Shown one piece after another: positions 34,066 through 41,321 of a stretch of 47,950 nucleotides of DNA. How positions within the stretch are numbered: the first letter of the stretch is position 1; every line of letters begins with the position of its first letter. The stretch lies in assembly GCA_023451735.1 (NCBI GenBank), contig JAEXYH010000061.1, positions 1-47,950 of the forward strand, read 5' to 3'. Source of the DNA: Pseudomonadota bacterium (lineage in GTDB: Bacteria; Pseudomonadota; Alphaproteobacteria; Rhizobiales; Rhizobiaceae). Position numbers and translations under genes: made by a program. A model generated the notes under the pieces. That model did no database searches, had not been told where the DNA came from, and saw nothing but the letters and a program-made list of their open reading frames with translations.

Positions 34066-34847
34066 GGCCGGCCACCCGAGAGAACCGCCTGCATCGAAAC
34101 GATCCTGCCGATAACGATCAACGCGGGTGCGGCAAAATTCTGCCTTGCCACTTCCGCTTCCACAGTCGCAAGCGTTGCCGTCATCGACCGCTCCTCCGGT
34201 GTCGTTGCGGCCATCAGGACCGCGACAGGCGTGTCGGCCGGAAGCCCACCTTCCATCAGAAGCGTTGCGATCGTGCCGATCGCGCTGACGCCCATATAGA
34301 CGACAATCGGCTCGCCGGTCTTGGCCAGCGCTTTCCAGTCAAGATCGCCCGGCGTGCCGGCGGCATGGCCGGTTGCCAGCGTGATCGAACGGCTGATGCC
34401 GCGCATCGTGGCGGGAATATTGGCGGAAGCGAGCGCCGCCAGCGCCGAGGTCATGCCGGGCAGCACGCGGAAGGGAATGTTTTCCTTCACCAGAGCCTCG
34501 GCTTCCTCGCCGCCTCGACCGAAGATGAACGGATCGCCGCCCTTCAGCCGCAACACGCGCTTGCCGGCCTTGGCCAGCTCGATCAGCTTGGCGGTGATAT
34601 CATCCTGTGCAACGGAAGGTTTGCCGCCGCGCTTGCCGACGAAGATAAGGTCTTTCGTTTCAGCCAGTGCCAACACGCCATCGGAGACCAGTGCATCATG
34701 CACGATCACATCCGCCTTTTTCAGCGCATCGGCCACTTCCAGCGTCAGGTAACGCGGATGGCCGGGGCCGGCGCCTGCGAGCCAGACATGGCCGGGCGTA
34801 AACTCAGGGGCATCGACGATCGTTTCGAACAACTCATTTACGGACAT
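34062..34847 (-). CDS. cobA: Uroporphyrinogen-III C-methyltransferase CobA (SUMT)
   Basis: A 261-aa SAM-dependent methyltransferase. GAGPGHPRYLTLEV and LRLKGGDPFIFGRGGEE are diagnostic of SUMT enzymes. It adds methyl groups at C2 and C7 of uroporphyrinogen III to give precorrin-2, the entry step of the pathway. ATG 34847 has AAAGGT upstream; a TTG two codons earlier is in frame but less likely. No CysG-type dehydrogenase or chelatase domain is fused, so it is the corrin-dedicated form. It is divergent from cbiD, with only 47 bp between the starts. Confidence 0.96.
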   Translation of the reverse strand: MSVNELFETIVDAPEFTPGHVWLAGAGPGHPRYLTLEVADALKKADVIVHDALVSDGVLALAETKDLIFVGKRGGKPSVAQDDITAKLIELAKAGKRVLRLKGGDPFIFGRGGEEAEALVKENIPFRVLPGMTSALAALASANIPATMRGISRSITLATGHAAGTPGDLDWKALAKTGEPIVVYMGVSAIGTIATLLMEGGLPADTPVAVLMAATTPEERSMTATLATVEAEVARQNFAAPALIVIGRIVSMQAVLSGGRP

Positions 34848-34894
34848 ATGCAAACCTTTTGCCGGCCGATGGCGGCCGGGCTATAGAAACGGCC

Positions 34895-36016
34895 ATGGAA
34901 GCGGCCATTGAAACAGAAAGCAAGAACCTGCGTCGTGGATGGACGACGGGAACCTGTGCGGCGGCGGCCAGCAAGGCGGCCTGTCTTGCGTTGATGACCG
35001 GCGAATTCCCGGCTCTGGTCGAGGTGACGCTGCCCGGTGGACAGCGTCCTGCCTTCGCGCTCGCAATCGAGGAAAAAGGCGACGGTTTTGCCAAGACGGG
35101 CATCGTCAAGGATGCCGGCGACGATCCCGACGTCACCCATGGCGCATTGATCATGAGCACGGTACGTCGTGGACCTGTCGGCACCGGTATCACCTTCAAG
35201 GCGGGACCTGGCGTCGGCACGGTAACGCGGCTCGGCCTGCCTCTGCCGCCCGGCGAACCGTCGATCAACCCGGTGCCGCGCAAGATGATCGCTCAGGCTA
35301 TTTCCGAGGTCTGTCATGGCGAAAAGGATTTCGAGGTCGAGATTTCCGTTGTCGACGGCGAGAAGATCGCCGAACGCACTCTCAACGGTCGGCTCGGCAT
35401 TCTCGGCGGCATATCGATCCTCGGCACGACCGGGATCGTCATCCCGTTCTCCTGCGCGTCCTGGATCCATTCCATCTGGCGCGGCATCGACGTGGCGCGG
35501 GCGGCCGGCCTCGACCACGTTTCCGGCGCTACCGGCAACATGTCGGAAAAGGCGGCGCAAGCACATCACGGCCTCACCGATATTGCGCTGATCGACATGG
35601 GCGATTTTGTCGGCGGCATGCTGAAATATCTCCGCAGCCATCCGGTGCCGAAAGTGACGATCGCCGGCGGTGTCGCCAAGATGACCAAGCTCGCCCAAGG
35701 CATGCTCGACGTGCATTCCAAACGTGGACTGGCAGATCTCGAAGCGCTGGCCAAGGTTGCGGCCGAAGCCGGCGCGAGCGCTGATCTGGTAACCAGCATC
35801 GCCACGGCGAATACCGTGTCCCACGCGTTTCAGCTTGCCGGAGAAAGCGGGCTTCGGCTTGGTGATAGCATCGCTGCGCTGGCCTGGAAAACTGCAGCCA
35901 AGGCGCTGCATGCTCCAGATATGGCTCTGGAAATTCTGGTCTTCGATCGGCAAGGCCAGCTTGTCGGCAAGACGGAGTTTACACCGTCCGATCATTCCGA
36001 GCCCTTGTCCGCCTGA
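34895..36016 (+). CDS. cbiD: Precorrin-5 / cobalt-precorrin-5B C1-methyltransferase CbiD
   Basis: A 373-aa CbiD: the opening RRGWTTGTCAAAASKAA and later GNMSEKAAQAHHGLTDIALIDMGDFVGGMLKYL are family landmarks. CbiD belongs to the anaerobic pathway, where it methylates C1. The aerobic pathway normally uses the unrelated CobF. No cobF is present in this window, so CbiD probably takes that step here, as proposed for other cobF-lacking alphaproteobacteria. ATG 34895 is chosen; a TTG 36 nt upstream is in frame. It lies on the opposite strand from its neighbours, and its 3' end overlaps cobM by 25 bp. Confidence 0.93.
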   Translation: MEAAIETESKNLRRGWTTGTCAAAASKAACLALMTGEFPALVEVTLPGGQRPAFALAIEEKGDGFAKTGIVKDAGDDPDVTHGALIMSTVRRGPVGTGITFKAGPGVGTVTRLGLPLPPGEPSINPVPRKMIAQAISEVCHGEKDFEVEISVVDGEKIAERTLNGRLGILGGISILGTTGIVIPFSCASWIHSIWRGIDVARAAGLDHVSGATGNMSEKAAQAHHGLTDIALIDMGDFVGGMLKYLRSHPVPKVTIAGGVAKMTKLAQGMLDVHSKRGLADLEALAKVAAEAGASADLVTSIATANTVSHAFQLAGESGLRLGDSIAALAWKTAAKALHAPDMALEILVFDRQGQLVGKTEFTPSDHSEPLSA

Positions 36017-36804
36017 GTCCGGTTTGACTGATCTTCGCTAAACTGATCCCAGCCCGGACGAAAACGTCTTACATAGTCGAGATTGTATAACTGGCTCTCA
36101 ACGAAATCGGATGCTGCTAGCCCCTTGCCGACAAAGATCAGCGCCGTGCGTTCGGCCGGCTCTTCCGCCAGTTTCGCCTCGATATCGGCAAGCGTGCCAC
36201 GAATGATCCGCTCTTCCGGCCAGGAGGCGCGCACGACGATCGCCACCGGACAATCGGCGCCGTAAAGCGGCGTCAGGTCCTCCACGATCTTTCCCAGCGC
36301 ATGGATGGCGAGATGGATCGCCAGCGTTGCACCGGTTGCGCCGAATGCCTTCAGTGTTTCGCCTTCCGGCATTTTTGAAGCGCGGCCGGAAACGCGGGTG
36401 AGCACGAGGCTTTGCGCCACTTCCGGGATGGTCAGTTCGCGTTTCAAGGCGGCAGCAGCCGCGGCGAAGGAGGGGACGCCCGGTGTCAGCGTATAATCGA
36501 TACCATGCTTTTCCAGCCGGCGGATCTGCTCGGCCACGGCGCTCCAGACAGAGAGATCCCCGGAATGCAGCCGGGCCACATCCTTGCCGGCTTTATGGGC
36601 CGCGAGATATTCCGCTTCGATCTCGTCCAGCGACAGCGAACCGGTATCAACGATGCGGGCATCCTTCGGGCACCAGTCGAGCAGTTCCTTCGGCATGATC
36701 GAGCCGGCATAAAGGCAGACCGGCGAACGGGCGAGGATATCGCGGCCACGCACGGTGATCAGGTCCGCCGCGCCAGGTCCGGCGCCGATGAAGTGAACGG
36801 TCAT
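35992..36804 (-). CDS. cobM: Precorrin-4 C11-methyltransferase CobM
   Basis: A 270-aa methyltransferase with the N-terminal GAGPGAADLITVRG SAM loop and LHSGDLSVWSAVAEQ, both typical of CobM/CbiF. It methylates C11 of precorrin-4 to give precorrin-5. Its start overlaps the cobE stop (ATGA, 36801-36804). The last eight codons lie antisense to the end of cbiD. A charged C-terminal tail (SEDQSNRTQADKGSE) is poorly conserved and coincides with that overlap. Confidence 0.96.
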   Translation of the reverse strand: MTVHFIGAGPGAADLITVRGRDILARSPVCLYAGSIMPKELLDWCPKDARIVDTGSLSLDEIEAEYLAAHKAGKDVARLHSGDLSVWSAVAEQIRRLEKHGIDYTLTPGVPSFAAAAAALKRELTIPEVAQSLVLTRVSGRASKMPEGETLKAFGATGATLAIHLAIHALGKIVEDLTPLYGADCPVAIVVRASWPEERIIRGTLADIEAKLAEEPAERTALIFVGKGLAASDFVESQLYNLDYVRRFRPGWDQFSEDQSNRTQADKGSE

Positions 36805-37187
36805 GCGGATTCTTTCGTTTCTGCCAGCGCGCAGGTCGCCCCCTGCGATATGAGCCTCGGCACGATGATTTCCGACGTCTCGCCAGCTGCAGCCAGTGCC
36901 GCGGCTTCCGATAGGCTGGAGGACAGCGTCTTGGCGAGGCTATGGCGGGAGACGGTTTTCGTCCGCGGCTCCGCATTCATCAATGCGTCGTCGGTGACGA
37001 TGTGGAGCGGCAGCCCCAGCGTTTCCGCTAACTGGAGAATGCCGGGCTCTTCCCGCTTGATGTCACCGGTTGCAAGGGCTGTAATGGATTCACGTGAAAT
37101 TCCGGCTTCCGTGCAGGCCGCCTCAAGCGCCGACAGAAGTTCTTCGCGTGTGCTGCCCTTGCGGCAGCCGAGACCGGCCACGATCAT
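36801..37187 (-). CDS. cobE: Cobalamin biosynthesis protein CobE (CbiG C-terminal domain-like)
   Basis: A 128-aa protein beginning MIVAGLGCRKGSTREELLSALEAA, the CobE / CbiG C-terminal signature. ATG 37187 is used because it overlaps the cobL stop (ATGA, 37184-37187). CobE is widespread in aerobic cob clusters; its exact role is not settled, with an aid to handling pathway intermediates having been suggested. The position between cobL and cobM is usual in Rhizobiaceae. Confidence 0.9.
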   Translation of the reverse strand: MIVAGLGCRKGSTREELLSALEAACTEAGISRESITALATGDIKREEPGILQLAETLGLPLHIVTDDALMNAEPRTKTVSRHSLAKTLSSSLSEAAALAAAGETSEIIVPRLISQGATCALAETKESA

Positions 37188-38434
37188 GGTTGCATTCCTT
37201 TTGTCCAAGTCCATTGCGTTACCGGCATGGCCGGCTTCCACCCTTGCATCGATCCGACCGGTGCGACGCGTGAGACCTCCATGCGGATCAGACTGCCGCC
37301 GAGTTTTGTCTGTGCCGAGAGCAGCAGCGCTTCCATCTCCAGCGTCACCGCATTGGCGACCAGCCGACCGCCAGGCTTGAGGGCCTTCACGGCCGCATCG
37401 AAAACACCCGGTTTGCTGCCCCCACCGCCAATAAAGATCGCATCCGGTTGTGGCAGACCATTGAGCGCTGCTGGCGCCTCGCCTTCGATGAGAACCAGTC
37501 CGGGCGCGCCGAACCGGGCTGAATTACGCCTGACGCGGCCGGCGCGTTCGGGATGAGCTTCGATGGCGATCGCCTTCATCGACGGGTCGGCCAGCATCCA
37601 TTCGATACCGATCGAGCCGGAACCGGCGCCGATATCCCAGAGAAGTTCACCCCGCCGCGGGCTGAGTGCCGACAGCGTCAGCGCCCGGATTTCCCGCTTT
37701 GTGATCTGTCCGTCATGTTCGAACAGGGCGTCATCCAGACCGAAACCACGCGGCAGGATGCGCGCATTGGCATCTGCTGTCACCTCGATTGCAGCGACAT
37801 TGAGGACATTGATATCCTGCAATGCAAATTCGCCGGCTTTACAGGCGCGTATGCGTTCAGCCTCGCCGCCCAAGGCTTCCAGAACCGTCATCGCCGATTG
37901 GCCAAATCCGCTTTCCGTCAGCAGTTCCGCCAGTTCCCGCGGGCCTTTTTCGTCCGAGGTCAGCGCAATGATCCGTCGACCGGGATGTAGCAGCGGCCGG
38001 ATCAAGTCGAGCGGCCGGCCATGCAGCGAAACGGTTTCGATATTCTGCAGCGCCCAACCGAGCCGCGAGGCCGCCAGCGAAATGGCAGATGAGGACGGAT
38101 AGGTGACGAATTCGTCAGCACTGATGTTCCGTGACAGGGTCACGCCAACGCCATAAAAGAAGGGATCGCCGGAGGCGAGCACGCAGACTTTTTGTCCCGT
38201 CATCGCCACCACATCGCGCATTGCCGCATCGAATGGGGTCGGCCATGGGCGTGCCTCGCCTGTTATCAACGGCGCCGCCAGCTCCAGATGCCGCTTGCCG
38301 CCAAAAACGACCGAAGCATCGGAAACTGCTGCACGGGCGTTGTCGCCCAGCCCTTTCACACCGTCCTCGCCGATCCCGACAATGGACAGCCAGCGGCTTT
38401 GGTTTAAAGCTTGTTTTTCTGATTCAGGAGGCAA
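37184..38434 (-). CDS. cobL: Precorrin-6Y C5,15-methyltransferase (decarboxylating) CobL
   Basis: A 416-aa fusion of a CbiE-like domain (about residues 14-215, WLSIVGIGEDGVKGLG and ASGDPFFYGVG) and a CbiT-like domain (about 230-416, with the SAM motif LLWDIGAGSGSIGIEW). It methylates C5 and C15 and decarboxylates the C12 side chain, giving precorrin-8. The only in-frame start before the conserved core is TTG 38434; GGAG lies 9 nt upstream, but inside the cobK coding region. This start is 1 bp from the divergent TTG of cobK. No promoter can fit between them. Confidence 0.94.
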   Translation of the reverse strand: MPPESEKQALNQSRWLSIVGIGEDGVKGLGDNARAAVSDASVVFGGKRHLELAAPLITGEARPWPTPFDAAMRDVVAMTGQKVCVLASGDPFFYGVGVTLSRNISADEFVTYPSSSAISLAASRLGWALQNIETVSLHGRPLDLIRPLLHPGRRIIALTSDEKGPRELAELLTESGFGQSAMTVLEALGGEAERIRACKAGEFALQDINVLNVAAIEVTADANARILPRGFGLDDALFEHDGQITKREIRALTLSALSPRRGELLWDIGAGSGSIGIEWMLADPSMKAIAIEAHPERAGRVRRNSARFGAPGLVLIEGEAPAALNGLPQPDAIFIGGGGSKPGVFDAAVKALKPGGRLVANAVTLEMEALLLSAQTKLGGSLIRMEVSRVAPVGSMQGWKPAMPVTQWTWTKGMQP

Positions 38435-38435
38435 T

Positions 38436-39203
38436 TTGACCTACTCCATCCTCATTCTGGGCGGCACGGCCGAAGCCAAAGCTCTCGCCGCCCGGCTTTC
38501 GACGAGTTCCGACTACGATATCCTGCTGTCGCTCGCCGGCCGCACCAAGGCCCCGGCCAAACAGCCGGTGCCGGTCCGCATCGGCGGTTTCGGCGGCATA
38601 GAAGGGCTGGCTGCGTTTCTCCGCGAAAAGAGTGTAGACCTGTTGATCGATGCGACGCATCCGTTTGCGGCGAAAATCTCCCGCAATGCTGCCGAAGCGG
38701 CGACGCTGCTGGGTACCGAAATTTTCGCGCTGCGTCGTCCGGCCTGGTCGCGTCAGAAAGGCGACCGCTGGCAGGAGGTCACCGACATTCCGGCGGCAGT
38801 TGCCGCACTCGACATCGCCCCACGCCGGGTCTTCCTGACGCTCGGCCGGCAGGAACTGCTGCCTTTCGAAGCGAGGCCGCAGCATTTCTATCTGGTGCGC
38901 AGCGTCGATCCGGTCGAGCCGCCGCTTAAGCTGCCGAACATATCCTATATCACCGCCCGTGGTCCGTTTACCGAATGGGACGATATCCAGTTGCTTGAAC
39001 AGCATGCAATCGATCTCATCGTCTCGAAAAACAGCGGCGGTGTTTCGAGCATCGGCAAGATCAGCGCCGCCAGACGGATCGGCATCGAAGTGGTGCTGAT
39101 CGAACGCCCCCAGCTGCCGGATGTGCCATCGGCCAGCAGCGTCGGAGAGCTTGCCGACATGGTGCGTCATTGGGCACTCTCCCGCAGAAAACGCGGCGAA
39201 TAA
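38436..39203 (+). CDS. cobK: Precorrin-6A reductase CobK
   Basis: A 255-aa NADPH-dependent reductase. The family start TYSILILGGTAEAKALAARL, DATHPFAAKISRNA and the later VSKNSGG are clear CobK/CbiJ motifs. It reduces precorrin-6A to 6B. The start is TTG 38436, preceded by a full AGGAGG at 38426-38431, which itself lies in the first codons of divergent cobL. At its other end it overlaps the convergent cobJ by 37 bp. The gene is thus wedged between minus-strand genes at both ends; in other clusters it usually runs in the same direction. Confidence 0.94.
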   Translation: MTYSILILGGTAEAKALAARLSTSSDYDILLSLAGRTKAPAKQPVPVRIGGFGGIEGLAAFLREKSVDLLIDATHPFAAKISRNAAEAATLLGTEIFALRRPAWSRQKGDRWQEVTDIPAAVAALDIAPRRVFLTLGRQELLPFEARPQHFYLVRSVDPVEPPLKLPNISYITARGPFTEWDDIQLLEQHAIDLIVSKNSGGVSSIGKISAARRIGIEVVLIERPQLPDVPSASSVGELADMVRHWALSRRKRGE

Positions 39204-39931
39204 ACGATCGGGTTTTGGCCGGCCCGCTCGATTAGCCGGGTCTCGGTCGTGCCGACGATCACGCAGGTCGCCATGTCGGCCATATCGCCTTGCGCTTTGG
39301 CCAGCGGCACGATGCGGATCGCTTCGTCTGGGCGTCCGGCGGCGCGGCCGAAAATTACCGGGACGGTGCCGGGCAAATGGGCGCGCAGGATATCAAAAGC
39401 CTCGCCCAGCTGGTGCGGGCGTGCCTTGCTGATCGGATTGTAGAAGGCCATGACGAAACCGGCCGTCGCCGCGGCCACAAGACGTTTTTCGATGATCGCC
39501 CAGGGTTTCAGGTTGTTCGACAGCGAAATGGCGCAGAAATCATGTCCGAGCGGTGCCCCAGCCTTCGCCGCGACAGCCAGCATGGCGGTAACACCCGGCA
39601 CGACGGACAATTCGATCTCCCGCCATTCAGCCGGGCCTTCGTCGATCGCCTCGCAGACGGCGGCCGCCATCGCAAACACGCCCGGATCGCCGCCTGACAC
39701 GACGCAGACCTTGCCGCCTTTCGCCGCCATCTCAAGCGCCGCCTTTGCACGGGCCAGTTCCTCGCGGTTGTCGGAGGCGTGCCGGCGCTGGTCTGACCTG
39801 AGGTTCAGGCGGTCAATATACGGGAAATAGCCGAAAAAGTCGGTCGAGGCCGTAACTGCGGTCAATGCCTCCGGCGTCATCTGATCAGGATTGCCGGGGC
39901 CGAGACCGACGACGATCAGCGACCCGCTCAT
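39167..39931 (-). CDS. cobJ: Precorrin-3B C17-methyltransferase CobJ
   Basis: A 254-aa methyltransferase: VVGLGPGNPDQMTPEA, VSGGDPGVFAMA and MAFYNPISKARPHQL are CobJ hallmarks. It methylates C17 and promotes ring contraction to precorrin-4. Its ATG overlaps the cobI stop (ATGA, 39928-39931). The final 12 codons are antisense to cobK. Confidence 0.96.
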   Translation of the reverse strand: MSGSLIVVGLGPGNPDQMTPEALTAVTASTDFFGYFPYIDRLNLRSDQRRHASDNREELARAKAALEMAAKGGKVCVVSGGDPGVFAMAAAVCEAIDEGPAEWREIELSVVPGVTAMLAVAAKAGAPLGHDFCAISLSNNLKPWAIIEKRLVAAATAGFVMAFYNPISKARPHQLGEAFDILRAHLPGTVPVIFGRAAGRPDEAIRIVPLAKAQGDMADMATCVIVGTTETRLIERAGQNPIVYSPRFLRESAQ

Positions 39932-40695
39932 TCCTTTTCTCCCTTCTTTTCCCCTTGTGGCCGGTTCGTCCAGCCGGGAACGAGAACAATGGAAAAATAG
40001 GGGGCCGGGCTTTCGTCGCGTGTTTCCAGCCGCTCCGCCGCGCCATTCGCCATGGTGCCGCGCTCGACATAAAGCGCACCGGAGAGTTTTCCGACGGATG
40101 CGAGCGCACGGCGGATTTTCGGCAAGTTACGGCCAACCTTCATAATTACGGCACCATCCGTAACTGCGAGCCGTTCGGCGAGCTTTTCCTCCGACAATGT
40201 GCCGGGCAGCACGCTCAATATGTCGTCGCCCTGAACCAGCGGCAGGCCGGTCATCGACCAGCAGCCGGACATGGCGGTGACGCCTGCGATCACGTCGGCC
40301 TGATAACGATCTTTCAGCCGCAGATGCAGGTGCATGTAGGAGCCATAGAACAGCGGATCGCCCTCGCTTAGCACGGCAACATTCTTGCCGGCGTCGAGAT
40401 AAACGGCAATTTCCTCGGCCGAGCGGTCGAAGAAGTCATTGATCGGGTTCTTGTAGTCGGCCTCGTCCTTGTGAGTCTCGATCGTTACCGGATAAACCAG
40501 CGGCAGTTCGATCGTGCCGGGGCGGATATGCGCCTCGATGATGGCGCGGCCATTGCCGGTCGAGCCCTTCTTGCAGAAAAAAGCAACGACATCCGCTTCA
40601 TTGATGGCACGCACCGCCTTTAGCGTCAGCAGTTCCGGATCCCCGGGACCTGTGCCCACGCCGGTCACCCGACCTTTTGTGATGACGGCGTTCAA
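39928..40695 (-). CDS. cobI: Precorrin-2 C20-methyltransferase CobI
   Basis: A 255-aa methyltransferase with GVGTGPGDPELLTLKAVRAI, VAFFCKKGSTG and LSEGDPLFYGSYMHLH, typical of CobI/CbiL. It converts precorrin-2 to precorrin-3A. The start is TTG 40695, overlapping the cobH stop in a TTGA arrangement like the ATGA couplings elsewhere in the cluster; a GAGGGCGGGA stretch acts as ribosome site. The Lys/Glu-rich end (QGEKKGEKE) is not conserved. Confidence 0.95.
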   Translation of the reverse strand: MNAVITKGRVTGVGTGPGDPELLTLKAVRAINEADVVAFFCKKGSTGNGRAIIEAHIRPGTIELPLVYPVTIETHKDEADYKNPINDFFDRSAEEIAVYLDAGKNVAVLSEGDPLFYGSYMHLHLRLKDRYQADVIAGVTAMSGCWSMTGLPLVQGDDILSVLPGTLSEEKLAERLAVTDGAVIMKVGRNLPKIRRALASVGKLSGALYVERGTMANGAAERLETRDESPAPYFSIVLVPGWTNRPQGEKKGEKE

Positions 40696-41321
40696 AGTCC
40701 CGCCCTCGCGAGCCCGTTGACTGCGGCGGCCGTCATGGCCGAACCTCCCATGCGGCCACGCACCACGGCATAAGGAATGTCGTGGGTGGATTCCATCAAC
40801 GCTTCCTTACTTTCCATCGCGCCGACAAAACCGACCGGCATGCCGATGATCGCGGCCGGGCGCGGTGCACCGGCATCCAGCATTTCGAGAAGCCGGAACA
40901 GCGCTGTCGGTGCATTGCCGATTGCCACGATCGCGCCTTCCAGCTCGTCCCACAGGTCAAGAGCGGCAGCGGAGCGGGTGTTGCCGATCGTCCTTGCCAG
41001 CTCCACCGTGCGACTGTCGCGCAGGGTGCAGATCACCTGGTTTTCCGCCGGCAGTCTTGCACGGGTTACGCCATGCGCCACCATTTCGGCGTCGCAATAG
41101 ATTGGCTTTCCGGCTCTCAGAGCACCACGCGCAGCCTCCACGAAGTCACTGGAGAAGCGGAAATGCTCTGCCGCCTCGACCAGCCCGCAGGCATGAATCA
41201 TGCGCACCGCGATATCGGCCTGTTCTTCCGTAAAGGCGGAAAGATCGGCTTCCGCGCGAATGATCGCGAATGACTTTTCGTAGATCGCATCGCCGACGCG
41301 GATATAGTCGTATTGGGTCAT
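40692..41321 (-). CDS. cobH: Precorrin-8X methylmutase CobH
   Basis: A 209-aa mutase with the catalytic H43 in RMIHACG, exactly at the known position. GVTRARLPAENQV and NAPTALFRLLEMLDAGAPRPAAIIGMPVGFVGA are family blocks. It moves the methyl group from C11 to C12 to form hydrogenobyrinic acid. ATG 41321 overlaps the cobG stop (ATGA, 41318-41321); the open frame extends upstream only by chance. Confidence 0.97.
   Translation of the reverse strand: MTQYDYIRVGDAIYEKSFAIIRAEADLSAFTEEQADIAVRMIHACGLVEAAEHFRFSSDFVEAARGALRAGKPIYCDAEMVAHGVTRARLPAENQVICTLRDSRTVELARTIGNTRSAAALDLWDELEGAIVAIGNAPTALFRLLEMLDAGAPRPAAIIGMPVGFVGAMESKEALMESTHDIPYAVVRGRMGGSAMTAAAVNGLARAGL

Noticed and set aside
32650..34299. 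549-codon plus-strand open frame across cobB
   Set aside because: It is antisense to cobB and cobA, which have catalytic motifs and an ATGA coupling.
36070..36816. cobF instead of a second look at cobM and cbiD
   Set aside because: All tetrapyrrole methyltransferases in the window match CobA, CobI, CobJ, CobM or CobL; none has CobF features, and cbiD is clearly a different fold family.
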